64,000 nucleotides of DNA from positions 6,820,001-6,884,000 of the forward strand of contig NZ_CP108055.1 in the NCBI RefSeq assembly GCF_036174265.1, written 5' to 3'. Positions 1-8,769 of the stretch are shown piece by piece. This stretch comes from Streptomyces sp. NBC_00285. Lineage in GTDB: Bacteria; Actinomycetota; Actinomycetes; Streptomycetales; Streptomycetaceae. The number at the start of each line of letters is the position of its first letter. Position 1 is the stretch's first letter. A model generated the notes under the pieces. The model worked only from the letters and a program-made list of their open reading frames with translations. It was not told the DNA's origin and searched no databases. The translations under genes and the position numbers were made by a program.

Positions 1-339
1 AGCCGAGTTTAGGGACTGCCGACACGGCTCTTCGACCCGTCCCCTGTGGTGAGCTTGCCCACACGGAGCGTGATACGAGGCTCGCTCGACCGCGAAATCC
101 CTTGTCGCACCTCGGTAGGCAGGGCTCCTCCCGGAAACCCTAGCCCTCCGCTGTGGCCAAGGTCTCTGTGAGAGCGTGCTGCGGACCACTCCGTTTTTTT
201 GTGGAGTCCCTACGAATGGCCCAATGATTCTTTGCCCACCGCCGAACCCTTGTCCCGCGGTTTACCCGTTAGTAGCGTTCAGGCTGTATCGAACGTACTT
301 CAGGTAGCAAGAGCACGGCTCGAGAGTGGGTGGGGACCG
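1..339. other. Upstream region without a recognised gene
   Basis: No reading frame here looks coding: in-frame codon use is unlike the neighbouring genes, and the region is clearly less GC-rich, with a T7 run near 194-200. It probably holds the promoter of the membrane protein that starts at 340 and part of the control region of whatever lies beyond base 1. By recalled synteny that would be a biotin carboxylase gene, but no part of one can be read here. An in-frame ATG-like extension back to 199 was not used as the start because its 47 extra residues are polar and have no ribosome binding site. Confidence 0.5.
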
Positions 340-843
340 GTGATACGCAGGCCGGTGGCGTGGATCGTGGCGGTCGTCCTCTTCGCGGAGGCATTCGGCA
401 TCGCCGCGCTGAACTGGTTCCTGGGCGTCGTCGTCGACAACCAGAACATGTCCCTCGCGGGCCTGGACCCCGACGCGATGTCGCTGTCCTCGAAGATCGG
501 CGGGGTCGTCTTCGGCCTCTTCTTCGCGCTGTGCGGTGTGGTCGCGCTGCTCGTGGCGGTGCGCGACCGCCGCCCGGCCGGCCTCGGACGCATCCTGCTG
601 ATCAGCATGGCCGTGGTGCACGGCCTGCTCGGTGCGTTCGCCTGGGGCCTGATGGGCCGGCCGCAGTTCCTGTTCATGATGGTCGTGCTCGCACTCATCG
701 TGCTGCTGCTGATGACCTACGACGCCCAGGACCGGCCCGCCGCCGCGGAACCCGAGGACCCCGAGAACATGGCCCCGGGGGGCGACGGCCGGGGCGACGA
801 GGGCTCGCCGCTCACACCTCCGCCGGCGCCCACAACTCCGTGA
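340..843 (+). CDS. Four-helix integral membrane protein, unknown function
   Basis: Predicted 167-residue membrane protein. Four hydrophobic segments are visible at about residues 6-26, 50-72, 83-102 and 106-124, followed by an acidic, Pro/Gly-rich cytoplasmic tail of about 40 residues. The GTG at 340 is chosen because the first helix starts right after it and a purine-rich stretch (GAGTGGGTGGGG) lies upstream. The longer frame from 199 adds only an unlikely polar leader. The last 32 bases overlap the 3' end of maf on the other strand. I do not recognise a named family; proteins of this kind are common beside maf in Streptomyces (recalled, not checked). Its job is unknown. Confidence 0.7.
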   Translation: MIRRPVAWIVAVVLFAEAFGIAALNWFLGVVVDNQNMSLAGLDPDAMSLSSKIGGVVFGLFFALCGVVALLVAVRDRRPAGLGRILLISMAVVHGLLGAFAWGLMGRPQFLFMMVVLALIVLLLMTYDAQDRPAAAEPEDPENMAPGGDGRGDEGSPLTPPPAPTTP

Positions 844-1432
844 TGCCGACGCCCAGTTCGGCCAGCAGTCGGCGCAGCAGCGGCAGGCTGAGGCCGATCA
901 CGTTGCCGTGGTCGCCGTCGATGCCCTCGATGAACGGGGCCGAGCGGCCGTCCAGGGTGAACGCCCCCGCGACGTAGAGGGGTTCGCCGGAGGCGACGTA
1001 CGCGGCGATCTCCGCGTCGGTCGGCTCGCCGAAGCGGACGACCGTGGAGGCGACCGCGGAGGCGTACCGGCCGCTCTCGGTGTCGTGGACGCAGTGGCCG
1101 GTCTGGAGTGTGCCCGCGCGCCCGCGCATGGCCTTCCAACGGGCCGTCGCCTCCTCGGTGTCGGCCGGTTTGCCCAGTGCCTCGCCGTCCAGGTCGAGCA
1201 CCGAGTCGCAGCCGATCACCAGTGCACCCCTGACGTCGGGCCTCGCGGCCACGACGGAGGCCTTGGCCTCGGCGAGGGCGAGGGCCAGTTCGGCGGGGGT
1301 GGGGGCGCTGACGGCTTCCTCGTCGACCCCGCTGACGATGACCTCGGGGGTGAGGCCGGCCTGGCGCAGCAGGCCCAGCCGGGCGGGGGACTGGGAGGCG
1401 AGCACGAGTCGGCGGCGCGGCTGATCGGTCAT
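812..1432 (-). CDS. maf: Maf-like nucleoside triphosphate pyrophosphatase
   Basis: A 206-residue cytoplasmic Maf/Ham1-fold protein. The family hydrolyses non-canonical or surplus nucleoside triphosphates (dTTP/UTP or related) to monophosphates and has been linked to septum control. The N terminus carries the family signature [18 protein letters not shown], followed by the VDE motif near residues 36-38 and the core stretch [12 protein letters not shown] that supplies the acidic metal-binding residues. The length matches the family. It starts 18 bases downstream of the mmpB stop on the same strand, so the two are likely co-transcribed. Its last bases overlap the convergent membrane gene by 32 bp. 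Family assignment is firm; substrate preference cannot be read from the sequence. Confidence 0.93.
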   Translation of the reverse strand: MTDQPRRRLVLASQSPARLGLLRQAGLTPEVIVSGVDEEAVSAPTPAELALALAEAKASVVAARPDVRGALVIGCDSVLDLDGEALGKPADTEEATARWKAMRGRAGTLQTGHCVHDTESGRYASAVASTVVRFGEPTDAEIAAYVASGEPLYVAGAFTLDGRSAPFIEGIDGDHGNVIGLSLPLLRRLLAELGVGITELWAPAEV

Positions 1433-1450
1433 GCGGTCAGCGTAGTCCGG

Positions 1451-1579
1451 TCAGCGCAGCCCGATCACAATCATGGCGATCACCATGGCCACCGCCATGA
1501 AGATGCTCAAGCGCCGAAGCATGACTTCCATGTCGCGAAGTTCCTTCGGCGGTTCGTTCTCGGGGTCGGACCACAGCAT
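1451..1579 (-). CDS. mmpB: Small membrane protein, MmpB-like (42 aa)
   Basis: A 42-residue protein beginning MLWSDPENEPPKELRDMEVM, with one hydrophobic helix at its C terminus (about residues 25-41, rich in Met, Ala, Val and Ile) ending in GLR. It matches what I recall of the Streptomyces small protein annotated as morphogenic membrane protein MmpB, including its position just upstream of maf. The first ATG has only a weak ribosome binding site. An internal ATG at residue 17 has AAGGA eight bases upstream, so a 26-residue form is possible. The conserved acidic N terminus argues for the longer form. Topology is predicted as a single span, N-terminus in. The role in morphogenesis is recalled and not shown here. 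Confidence 0.65.
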   Translation of the reverse strand: MLWSDPENEPPKELRDMEVMLRRLSIFMAVAMVIAMIVIGLR

Positions 1580-1614
1580 GGGTTCCAGCTTGCGGCGATT
1601 GTGTGGAGGGCGCC

Positions 1615-1630
1615 TGAGTACGCGTACTCA
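1615..1630. promoter_or_regulatory. 16-bp perfect palindrome between divergent genes
   Basis: TGAGTACGCGTACTCA is a perfect 8+8 palindrome lying 35 bases upstream of the mmpB start and 55 bases upstream of the SGNH hydrolase start. Its position and symmetry suggest an operator for a dimeric regulator that controls one or both divergent transcripts. The binding protein is not known to me. Confidence 0.45.
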
Positions 1631-1685
1631 ACTCCTCTAAACGGTACTGTGGTTTCATTAAATGTCGACGGGAGGAGCACATGCC

Positions 1686-2798
1686 GTGTTCACCACTGCT
1701 TGGACCGCCTCGCCCCAGCTGCCCAGCGAAGGCTTCACCCCCAACTGGTCCCGGGAGGGCTTCTGGCGCCAGTCGGTGCGCCAGGTCGTCCGGCTGTCGT
1801 CCGGGGGCAGCCGACTGCGGATCCGCCTCTCCCACGCGTACGGCACCTCGCCGGTCCGTCTCGCGGGCGCCACGGTCGGCCGTACCGCGTCGGGGGCGGG
1901 CGTCGAGCCCGGTTCACTGCGCGGGCTCCCGCTCGCCGCCGAGATCCCCGCACAGGGTGAACTCGTCAGCGACGCGGTCGAACTCGCCGTGTCCGCGGGG
2001 GAGTCGGTGACGGTCACGCTGTACTTCGACGCGGCGACCGGGCCCGCGACCTTTCACGCACAGGCCTTCACCACCGGCTACCGCGGAGAGGGCGAACTGC
2101 TCGGCGACGTGAGCGGCGAGGGGTTCGACGCGGTGAGCGAGTCCTGGTACTTCCTGACCGCCGTGGAGACGGACTCCGGCCGTACGGACGGGATAGCGCT
2201 GTTCGGGGACTCCGTCACCGACGGCTTCGGCTCGACTCCGGGGGCGGACCGGCGATGGTCGGACGCGCTGGCCAGGCTCAGCGGGCGGCCCGTGCTCAAC
2301 GCCGGTATCGGCGGGAACCTGCTGCTCAACGACTCCGCGTGGTACGGGGAGAAGGGGGTGCGGCGGTTCCGGCGGGATGTGCTCGGGCTTGCCGGGGTGG
2401 ACACGGTCGTCGTGCTGCTGGGGCTCAACGACATCGGGTTCAGTGAGACCGACGAACAGCCGACGTACAAGCCGGCACCGGTGGTCGAGGCAGCCGAACT
2501 CATCCGCGGGCACCGGGAGTTGATACGGCAGGCTCGGGGGCTGCGGGTGATCGGGTGCACCCTGCTGCCGTTCGGCGGTTCCGACCACTGGGGTGAACAC
2601 GCGGCGAAGGTCGCGCACGAGGTCGACGAATGGGTGCGCTGCTCCGGCGAGTACGACGCGGTGGTGGATCTCGCGCGGGAGCTGGCCGGTCCGGCAGACC
2701 CGGACCGGCTGCACCCGTCGTACGACTTCGGCGATCACCTGCACCCGAACGATCTCGGATACGAGGTGATGGCCGAAGCGCTGTCAGCCGTCCTCTAG
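1686..2798 (+). CDS. SGNH/GDSL-family hydrolase
   Basis: A 370-residue serine esterase/lipase-type hydrolase. The C-terminal SGNH domain shows block I (FGDSVT, Ser176), a Gly block (NAGIGGN, about residue 205-211), block III (LGLNDIG, Asn248) and block V (DHLHPND, Asp350 and His353), so the catalytic set is complete. Residues 1-160 form an extra N-terminal beta-rich region seen in the secreted/carbohydrate-esterase branch, but no signal peptide is visible at the chosen start. The GTG at 1686 has GGAGGA eight bases upstream; an ATG at 1681 is out of frame. The stop overlaps the convergent accE stop by 4 bp. Substrate is unknown; acyl or acetyl esters are likely. Confidence 0.85.
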   Translation: MFTTAWTASPQLPSEGFTPNWSREGFWRQSVRQVVRLSSGGSRLRIRLSHAYGTSPVRLAGATVGRTASGAGVEPGSLRGLPLAAEIPAQGELVSDAVELAVSAGESVTVTLYFDAATGPATFHAQAFTTGYRGEGELLGDVSGEGFDAVSESWYFLTAVETDSGRTDGIALFGDSVTDGFGSTPGADRRWSDALARLSGRPVLNAGIGGNLLLNDSAWYGEKGVRRFRRDVLGLAGVDTVVVLLGLNDIGFSETDEQPTYKPAPVVEAAELIRGHRELIRQARGLRVIGCTLLPFGGSDHWGEHAAKVAHEVDEWVRCSGEYDAVVDLARELAGPADPDRLHPSYDFGDHLHPNDLGYEVMAEALSAVL

Positions 2799-3004
2799 GA
2801 CGGCCAGTACGTGCGCGTCCATGCCGTGGGCCCCGGCTGGGGCAGGCGGCGCCCCGCGATACGGGACGGGTCCGACCATGCGGCCCTGGTCTCCTCCGCG
2901 CCCGACGGCGTGTCCGTCGCCGCCGCGGCGCGGGCCCGGACCACCGCCAGGGCGGCGGCCAGCTCCTCGGGGGTGGGGTTTCCCCGTACGACCTTGATGT
3001 TCAT
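2795..3004 (-). CDS. accE: Acyl-CoA carboxylase epsilon subunit
   Basis: A 69-residue protein beginning IKVVRGNPTPEELAAALAVV, the hallmark of the small epsilon subunits (AccE/PccE) that bind and stimulate actinobacterial acyl-CoA carboxylase beta subunits. It lies 17 bases downstream of pccB on the same strand, the usual arrangement, and so should be made with PccB and join the alpha2-beta complex. GGAG sits about six bases before the ATG. The C-terminal half is Pro/Arg-rich and poorly conserved, as in the family. Which carboxylase it serves is inferred from position. Confidence 0.9.
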   Translation of the reverse strand: MNIKVVRGNPTPEELAAALAVVRARAAAATDTPSGAEETRAAWSDPSRIAGRRLPQPGPTAWTRTYWPS

Positions 3005-3021
3005 GACGGCTCCCGGCAGGG

Positions 3022-4641
3022 CTAGAGGGGGATGTTGCCGTGCTTCTTGGGCGGCAGCGACTCGCGCTTGGTACGCAGCTGACGCAGCCCCCTGACCACG
3101 TGACGTCGGGTGTCCGACGGCATGATCACGGAGTCGACGTAGCCGCGCTCGGCCGCGATGTAGGGGTTGAGGAGGGCGTCCTCGTACTCCCGGATGAGGC
3201 GCGCCCGGGTCGCCTCCAGGTCGCCGTTCGCGTCGGCCTCCGCGATCGTGCGGCGGTGCAGGATGTTGACCGCGCCCTGGGCGCCCATGACGGCGATCTG
3301 GGCGGTGGGCCAGGCGAGGTTGAGGTCTGCGCCGAGGTGCTTGGAGCCCATGACGTCGTAGGCGCCGCCGAAGGCCTTGCGGGTGATCACCGTGATGAGG
3401 GGCACGGTGGCTTCCGCATAGGCGTAGATGAGCTTCGCGCCGCGGCGGATGATGCCGTCGTGCTCCTGGCCGACGCCGGGGAGGAAGCCCGGCACGTCCA
3501 CGAAGGTGATGACCGGGATGTTGAAGGCGTCACAGGTGCGCACGAAGCGGGCCGCCTTCTCGGAGGCCTTGATGTCGAGACAGCCGGCGAACTGCATCGG
3601 CTGGTTGGCGACGATCCCCACCGGGGCGCCCTCGACCCGGCCGAAGCCGGTGAGGATGTTCGGGGCGAACAGCGCCTGCGTCTCGAAGAACTCGGCGTCG
3701 TCCAGGATGTGTTCGATCACCGTGTGCATGTCGTACGGCTGGTTCGCGCTGTCCGGGACGAGCGTGTCCAGCTCACGGTCCTCGTCGGTGAGGGCGAGGT
3801 CTGCCTCCTCCGGGAAGGCCGGCGCCTCGGAGAGGTTGTTGGACGGCAGGTACGACAGCAGCTGCTTGACGTACTCGATGGCGTCCTTCTCGTCCCCGGC
3901 CATGTGGTGCGCCACACCGGACACCGAGTTGTGGGTGCGGGCGCCGCCCAGCTCCTCGAACCCGACGTCCTCGCCGGTGACCGTCTTGATGACGTCAGGG
4001 CCCGTGATGAACATGTGCGAGGTCTGGTCGACCATGACGGTGAAGTCGGTGATGGCCGGGGAGTACACGGCCCCGCCCGCGCACGGGCCGACGACGAGGG
4101 AGATCTGCGGGATGACACCGCTCGCGTGGGTGTTGCGCCGGAAGATCTCGCCGTACGCCCCGAGGGAGGCGACCCCCTCCTGGATACGGGCGCCGCCGGA
4201 GTCGTTGATGCCGATGACCGGGCAGCCGGTCTTCAGCGCGAAGTCCATCACCTTGACGATCTTCTGGCCGTAGACCTCGCCCAGCGCGCCGCCGAAGACG
4301 GTGAAGTCCTGGGAGAACACGGCCACCGGACGCCCGTCCACGGTGCCGTAACCGGTCACCACGCCGTCCCCGTAGGGGCGGTTGTCCTCCAGGCCGAAGT
4401 TGGTGGAGCGGTGCCGGGCGAACTCGTCCAGCTCGGCGAAGGACCCCTCGTCGAGCAGGAGCTCGATGCGCTCACGGGCCGTCAACTTGCCCTTGGCGTG
4501 CTGCTTTTCGACGGCGCGTGCGGAGCCGGCGTGCGTCGCTTCATCAATACGGCGCTGGAGGTCCGCGAGCTTGCCCGCGGTGGTGTGGATGTCGATCCCC
4601 GTGGACTGCTGGGTCTCGTGACGCTCTTCCGGCTCGGACAT
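3022..4641 (-). CDS. pccB: Acyl-CoA (propionyl-CoA) carboxylase beta subunit
   Basis: A 539-residue carboxyltransferase beta subunit of biotin-dependent acyl-CoA carboxylase. It moves CO2 from carboxybiotin to propionyl-CoA or acetyl-CoA to give methylmalonyl- or malonyl-CoA for fatty acids and polyketides. Both crotonase-fold halves are complete: the first has [14 protein letters not shown] with a following [10 protein letters not shown] oxyanion region, and the second has [24 protein letters not shown] and [15 protein letters not shown]. The length and the C-terminal KHGNIPL match the PccB group. It is divergent from the biotin ligase gene birA and upstream of accE. The partner biotin carboxylase is not in this window. 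Propionyl-CoA preference is inferred from similarity to the PccB group. Confidence 0.95.
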   Translation of the reverse strand: MSEPEERHETQQSTGIDIHTTAGKLADLQRRIDEATHAGSARAVEKQHAKGKLTARERIELLLDEGSFAELDEFARHRSTNFGLEDNRPYGDGVVTGYGTVDGRPVAVFSQDFTVFGGALGEVYGQKIVKVMDFALKTGCPVIGINDSGGARIQEGVASLGAYGEIFRRNTHASGVIPQISLVVGPCAGGAVYSPAITDFTVMVDQTSHMFITGPDVIKTVTGEDVGFEELGGARTHNSVSGVAHHMAGDEKDAIEYVKQLLSYLPSNNLSEAPAFPEEADLALTDEDRELDTLVPDSANQPYDMHTVIEHILDDAEFFETQALFAPNILTGFGRVEGAPVGIVANQPMQFAGCLDIKASEKAARFVRTCDAFNIPVITFVDVPGFLPGVGQEHDGIIRRGAKLIYAYAEATVPLITVITRKAFGGAYDVMGSKHLGADLNLAWPTAQIAVMGAQGAVNILHRRTIAEADANGDLEATRARLIREYEDALLNPYIAAERGYVDSVIMPSDTRRHVVRGLRQLRTKRESLPPKKHGNIPL

Positions 4642-4751
4642 CGGGACGTGGCTCCCTGCCTGCTCAAAAGGGGGGACGGTTACTCATCCGTAGAGTAGTG
4701 GCGCCCCTACGAATCAGCAGTGCGGCGTTTCACACACCTAGGGTGGCTTGC

Positions 4752-5615
4752 ATGACGCCGCGAGATGTTTCAGGAGACGACAGCCGCTGGTCGGATCTCG
4801 ACCGGCCGCCCCTCAACGCCGCCGCCCTGCGCCGCGGGCTGGTGCGGGAGGGCGGGCTGTGGTCCGGGATCGAGGTGGTCACGGACACCGGCTCCACCAA
4901 CTCCGACCTGGTCGCCCGCGCCCGCGCGGGCAAGGCCGCCGAGGGCACGGTCCTCGTCGCCGAGGAGCAGACGGCGGGGCGGGGCCGCCTGGACAGGCAG
5001 TGGACCGCGCCGCCCCGCTCGGGCCTCTTCTTCTCCGTCCTGCTGAACCCGGCCGACGTACCGGTGTCCCGCTGGGGCTGGCTGCCGCTGCTCACCGGGG
5101 TCGCGGTGGCCACGGGCCTGTCCCGGTCCGCCGGCGTCGACACCGCCCTGAAGTGGCCCAACGACCTGCTGGTGACCGTGGGCGGCAAGGAACGCAAGGC
5201 CGGCGGAATCCTCGCCGAGCGCGCCGGCGAGAACGGCGTCGTCGTCGGCGTCGGCATCAACGTCAGCCTCCGCGAGGACGAGCTGCCGGTGCCGGGTGCG
5301 GGATCGCTGGCGCTGGCCGGGGCGGTGAGCACCGACCGGGACCCCCTGCTGCGGGCCGTACTGCGGTCCCTGGAGGAGTGGTACGACCGCTGGCGCGCGG
5401 CGGCGGGCGACCCGACGGTGAGCGGTCTGCAGGAGACGTACGCGGCGGGGTGCGCGACGCTGGGCAGGACGGTGCGGGCGGAGCTGCCGGGAGATCGCTC
5501 GCTGGTCGGCGAGGCGGTCGCGGTGGACGGCGACGGCCGCCTGGTGATCGCGACGCAGGAAGGCGTACAGGAACCGGTGGGAGCGGGCGACATCGTCCAC
5601 TTGCGACCGGCCTGA
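4752..5615 (+). CDS. birA: Biotin protein ligase (class I)
   Basis: A 287-residue biotin-[acetyl-CoA-carboxylase] ligase that activates biotin as biotinyl-AMP and attaches it to the carrier lysine of carboxylase alpha subunits. The catalytic loop GRGR (residues 76-79) is intact, followed by KWPNDLL and KAGGILAE, and a C-terminal SH3-like cap (RTVRAELPGDRSLVGEA). There is no N-terminal winged helix, so it should not act as a DNA-binding repressor. The ATG at 4752 is preferred over longer frames because the conserved part begins soon after it. A TAGGGT hexamer ends seven bases before the ATG, which could be a -10 box of a leaderless transcript or a weak ribosome binding site. Divergence from pccB fits its role. 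Confidence 0.94.
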   Translation: MTPRDVSGDDSRWSDLDRPPLNAAALRRGLVREGGLWSGIEVVTDTGSTNSDLVARARAGKAAEGTVLVAEEQTAGRGRLDRQWTAPPRSGLFFSVLLNPADVPVSRWGWLPLLTGVAVATGLSRSAGVDTALKWPNDLLVTVGGKERKAGGILAERAGENGVVVGVGINVSLREDELPVPGAGSLALAGAVSTDRDPLLRAVLRSLEEWYDRWRAAAGDPTVSGLQETYAAGCATLGRTVRAELPGDRSLVGEAVAVDGDGRLVIATQEGVQEPVGAGDIVHLRPA

Positions 5616-5722
5616 AGAACTCTCCGCTCCACCCACGGAGTGAGGACGTGAGCTGGCGCACACCTGCCGTATGGTTGAGGCCGGTCGATACCTGACCGTG
5701 ACAGATCGGAAGGGCAGCAGGC

Positions 5723-6814
5723 GTGACCGCAGACGACACGGGCTCCGGCGCGGACGTGCCCCCGCATCCGCTCGCCGTGCGTCTCGAACAGCTCATCCTC
5801 GGCGCCGAGCGGCGCTACACCCCCTTTCAGGCGGCCCGCACCGCCGGCGTCTCCATGGAGCTCGCCACCCGCTTCTGGCGGGCGATGGGCTTCGCCGACG
5901 TCGGCCAGGCCAAGGCGTTCACCGAGGCGGACGTCCTCGCGCTGCGCCGCCTCGCCGGTCTCGTCGAGGCGGGACTGCTGAGCGAGGCCATGGCCGTACA
6001 GGTGGCGCGGTCCACCGGGCAGACCACCGCCCGGCTGGCCGAGTGGCAGATCGACTCCTTCCTGGAGGGCCTCACCGACCCCCCGGAACCCGGCATGACC
6101 CGCACCGAGGTGACCTACCCGATCATCGAGCTGCTCCTGCCCGAACTGGAGGAGTTCCTCGTCTACGTCTGGCGCCGCCAGCTCTCCGCCTCGGCCGGCC
6201 GGGTCGTGCAGGCCGCCGACGACGACGAGATGGTCGACCGGCGGCTGTGCGTCGGCTTCGCCGACCTCGTCGGGTTCACGCGCCTGACCCGTCGCATGGA
6301 GGAGGAGGAACTCGGCGAGCTCGTCGAGGCCTTCGAGACCACCGCCGCCGACCTCGTCGCCGCGCGCGGCGGGCGGCTCATCAAGACCCTCGGCGACGAG
6401 GTGCTGTACGCCGCGGACGACGCGGCCGTCGCCGCTGAGATCGCGCTGCGGCTCATCGAGACCATGGCCAACGACGAGACCATGCCCGAGGTGCGCGTCG
6501 GCATGGCCTTCGGCACGGTGACCACCCGTATGGGCGACGTCTTCGGTACGACGGTGAACCTCGCCTCCCGGCTCACCTCGATAGCTCCCCGGGACGCCGT
6601 CCTCGTCGACAGCGCCTTCGCGGAGGAGCTGATCCGCACCGGTGAGGCGCCCGCCTCCGAGGCCGAGGCGGCCGAGGCCGCGGCCACCGCCGAGAAGGAG
6701 GGCGAGGAGCCGCCGACCTACCGCTTCGCGCTCCAGCCGATGTGGCAGCGGCCGGTGCGCGGGCTCGGCGTGGTCGAGCCCTGGCTGCTCACCCGCAGGG
6801 ACGTGGCCCCGTAG
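5723..6814 (+). CDS. cya: Class III adenylate cyclase
   Basis: A 363-residue cytoplasmic adenylate cyclase making cAMP from ATP. Residues 1-155 form the all-helical regulatory domain found in the Rv1264-like, pH-sensing group. The catalytic domain spans about 172-345. The two metal-binding aspartates are visible (GFADLVGFT, Asp181; LGDEVLY, Asp225). Lys221 and Asp272 are in the positions that specify adenine, and Asn279 and Arg283 sit in the motif TTVNLASRL that stabilises the transition state, so the enzyme should be active as a homodimer. An acidic, Ala/Glu-rich insert occurs near 318-338. The GTG start has GGAAGGG upstream. In Streptomyces the single cya is needed for normal germination (recalled). 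Confidence 0.95.
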   Translation: MTADDTGSGADVPPHPLAVRLEQLILGAERRYTPFQAARTAGVSMELATRFWRAMGFADVGQAKAFTEADVLALRRLAGLVEAGLLSEAMAVQVARSTGQTTARLAEWQIDSFLEGLTDPPEPGMTRTEVTYPIIELLLPELEEFLVYVWRRQLSASAGRVVQAADDDEMVDRRLCVGFADLVGFTRLTRRMEEEELGELVEAFETTAADLVAARGGRLIKTLGDEVLYAADDAAVAAEIALRLIETMANDETMPEVRVGMAFGTVTTRMGDVFGTTVNLASRLTSIAPRDAVLVDSAFAEELIRTGEAPASEAEAAEAAATAEKEGEEPPTYRFALQPMWQRPVRGLGVVEPWLLTRRDVAP

Positions 6815-6827
6815 CGGTCCGGTACCG

Positions 6828-7475
6828 CTAGCCGCGCTGCACGCACAGGCCGACGATCGGCACACACAGTCCGGGCTGGGGTGCGTGGGTGGGCTGAGCC
6901 GTCGGCGTCTGCGCCGGTGGGGGCGTGGTCCTGTCCGCGGTGGGGGCCGGCTGCGGTTGAGGGGCGGCGGTCGTCGCCGCGGGGCGCTGTACGGCGGTCG
7001 CCGTGGGGGCCGCCGCTGCCGGGGTGTTCGGCGCTTCCGGGATCGTCGTGGGTGCCGCGGCGCGGGGCAGCGGTACGGCGGTCGCGGACCCCGCAGGTGC
7101 CAGGAGGACGCCCGGTGTGGGGGTCGCGGAGACCCCGCCCATCGCCGCCGTCGACGACGGGCCCGCCTGCGGCACGGAGCCCACGGTGGCGGCGGCGTTC
7201 GTCGCACGGTCCGTGCCGGAGCCGATGTTCTCGTCCATGTCGGTGTCCGTGCCCGGGGCCGGGGCCGCCTGGGGGTCCGCCTCCGCCATGCCGAAGCCGC
7301 CCCCCGAGGTGTCGGGGGTCATCCGGACGAGGCTCAGGGCTCCGGCGGCGAGGGCGAGGCCGCCCGCGGCGAGCAGCACCTTGCGGGGGCGGGGCTTGCG
7401 GTGGCGGCCGCGCGGGCCGAAGAGACGGACGCCGTCGCCGTCCGTCGGCCCTGTCGTCACCGTGATCGTCGTCAT
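6828..7475 (-). CDS. Single-pass membrane protein with Pro/Thr/Ala-rich exterior
   Basis: A 215-residue protein. A basic cytoplasmic N terminus (RGRHRKPRPRK) precedes one membrane helix at about residues 33-51. The rest is low-complexity, rich in Pro, Ala and Thr, and predicted to lie outside the cell. The extreme C terminus is compact, with two similar short units (PGLCVPIVGLCV), and its two cysteines could form a disulfide. The stop lies 13 bases from the convergent cya stop. The Pro/Thr-rich stretch resembles wall-spanning stalks, which would place the Cys-containing tip at or beyond the peptidoglycan. No family recognised; function unknown. Confidence 0.7.
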   Translation of the reverse strand: MTTITVTTGPTDGDGVRLFGPRGRHRKPRPRKVLLAAGGLALAAGALSLVRMTPDTSGGGFGMAEADPQAAPAPGTDTDMDENIGSGTDRATNAAATVGSVPQAGPSSTAAMGGVSATPTPGVLLAPAGSATAVPLPRAAAPTTIPEAPNTPAAAAPTATAVQRPAATTAAPQPQPAPTADRTTPPPAQTPTAQPTHAPQPGLCVPIVGLCVQRG

Positions 7476-7650
7476 GCCGGTTCCTCCCCTGAATGCCCGC
7501 GCCCCCTGTGCGCCGTGGCGGGGCGCACGTTATGCGCTGTCATGGGCGGTCGGGCAGGAGTTGCGCGGGATGTCACCCGAAGGGGGTGTCGGGCGGTTCG
7601 GCGGGAACCTTTCGCAGTGCGGGTGGGACTGCGATGATCGGAGCGTTCTT

Positions 7651-7666
7651 GTTAACCCGCGTTAAC
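7651..7666. promoter_or_regulatory. GTTAAC inverted repeat upstream of enoyl-CoA hydratase
   Basis: Two GTTAAC hexamers (each itself palindromic) are separated by four bases, CCGC, and end 12 bases before the start codon. AT-rich hexamers are conspicuous in this GC context. They may form an operator or part of the promoter; the ribosome binding site AGGAGGG follows immediately. Confidence 0.35.
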
Positions 7667-7678
7667 CAGGAGGGTGTC

Positions 7679-8497
7679 ATGGGCGAGGAGCGGTTCGGGG
7701 AGTTCGTGCTGGTGAGACGGCACGGGGAGGTCGGGGAGACCGGGGAGGGGGTCGTCGCCGAGCTGGTGCTCGACCGGCCCAAGGCGATGAACGCGGTCTC
7801 CACGGAGATGGCGCGGTCCGTCGCCGCCGCCTGTTCCGCACTTGCGGGTGATCAGGGCGTGCGGGTTGTCGTGGTGACCTCCACGCATGAGCGGGCGTTC
7901 TGCGTCGGGGCGGATCTGAAGGAGCGGAACTCCTTCAGCGACGCGGAGTTGGTACGGCAGCGGCCGGTGGCTCGGGGGGCGTACACGGGGGTGCTGGAGC
8001 TGCCCGTGCCGACGATCGCCGCGGTGCACGGGTTCGCGCTGGGCGGGGGCTTCGAGATGGCGCTGTCGTGCGACCTGATCGTGGCCGACCGTACGGCGGT
8101 GGTGGGGTTGCCGGAGGTGTCCGTGGGGGTGATCCCGGGGGGCGGGGGGACGCAGCTGCTGCCCCGGCGGGTGGGGGCGGCGCGGGCGGCCGAGCTGATC
8201 TTCACGGCGCGGCGGGTGGAGGCGGAGGAGGCGTACCGGCTGGGGCTGGTGGATCAGCTCGTGCCGGCGGGGGAGGACCGGGCGGAGGCGTTGTCGCTGG
8301 CGTCCCGGATCGCCGCGAACTCGCCGGTGGGGCTACGGGCGGCGAAGCGGGCGTTGCGTCTCGGGAACGGGCTGGATGTGCGGGCCGGGCTCGAGGTGGA
8401 GGACGCGGCGTGGCGGTCGGTGGCGTTCTCGGGGGACCGGGCGGAGGGGGTGGCGGCGTTCAACGAGCGGCGCGCGCCGCGGTGGCCTGGGGAGTGA
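7679..8497 (+). CDS. Enoyl-CoA hydratase/isomerase family protein
   Basis: A 272-residue crotonase-fold protein, probably hydrating 2-enoyl-CoA in fatty-acid or branched-chain catabolism. Both glutamates used by true hydratases are present: Glu126 in FALGGGFEMAL and Glu146 in LPEVSVGVIPGGGGTQ. The oxyanion-hole segment is AFCVGADLKE. The ATG at 7679 has AGGAGGG six to seven bases upstream; the longer frame from 7493 is not supported. It stands alone between cya and a GGDEF gene. A palindromic GTTAAC pair sits just upstream and a large inverted repeat just downstream. The precise acyl substrate cannot be told. Confidence 0.9.
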   Translation: MGEERFGEFVLVRRHGEVGETGEGVVAELVLDRPKAMNAVSTEMARSVAAACSALAGDQGVRVVVVTSTHERAFCVGADLKERNSFSDAELVRQRPVARGAYTGVLELPVPTIAAVHGFALGGGFEMALSCDLIVADRTAVVGLPEVSVGVIPGGGGTQLLPRRVGAARAAELIFTARRVEAEEAYRLGLVDQLVPAGEDRAEALSLASRIAANSPVGLRAAKRALRLGNGLDVRAGLEVEDAAWRSVAFSGDRAEGVAAFNERRAPRWPGE

Positions 8498-8557
8498 CGG
8501 TTGCCTCCGGCGGTTGGGCGGGTTCTTGTGTGCGGGTTCGGTGGGGGCGGGCGTTTT

Positions 8558-8655
8558 GCGCAGTTCCCCGCGCCCCTGTATCGCCTGCGGCGCCGTTGTG
8601 GGTCGGGGCCGGGGTGGGGGGTGCGTCGGGCTTTTAGGGGCGCGGGGAACTGCGC
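8558..8655. repeat. Dispersed intergenic inverted repeat, copy 1
   Basis: The arms GCGCAGTTCCCCGCGCCCCT (8558-8577) and its exact reverse complement (8636-8655) enclose a 58-base GC-rich loop. The flanks also match the other copies (CCAGCCCCCGCC after the right arm). It fills much of the gap between the enoyl-CoA hydratase gene and the GGDEF gene. The RNA would form a very stable stem and could end the upstream transcript. Three more copies occur in this window. Confidence 0.85.
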
Positions 8656-8769
8656 GACCAGCCCCCGCCGGCCCGCAGCCGTACGACCGCCTGGTCTGGC
8701 GTGGTGGGGTTCACCCGAACGTCCCAGTCATATCCGTGCCCTCAGGCGAATCCTCCATAGCCTGGAGTG

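Noticed and set aside
186..212. Possible terminator around the T7 run near 194
   Set aside because: The flanks pair only over four bases with mismatches, too weak to call.
4730..7207. Minus-strand 825-codon open frame across birA and cya
   Set aside because: It is an antisense shadow of two firmly identified genes, rich in Arg, Pro and Gly with no family pattern, as expected in GC-rich DNA.
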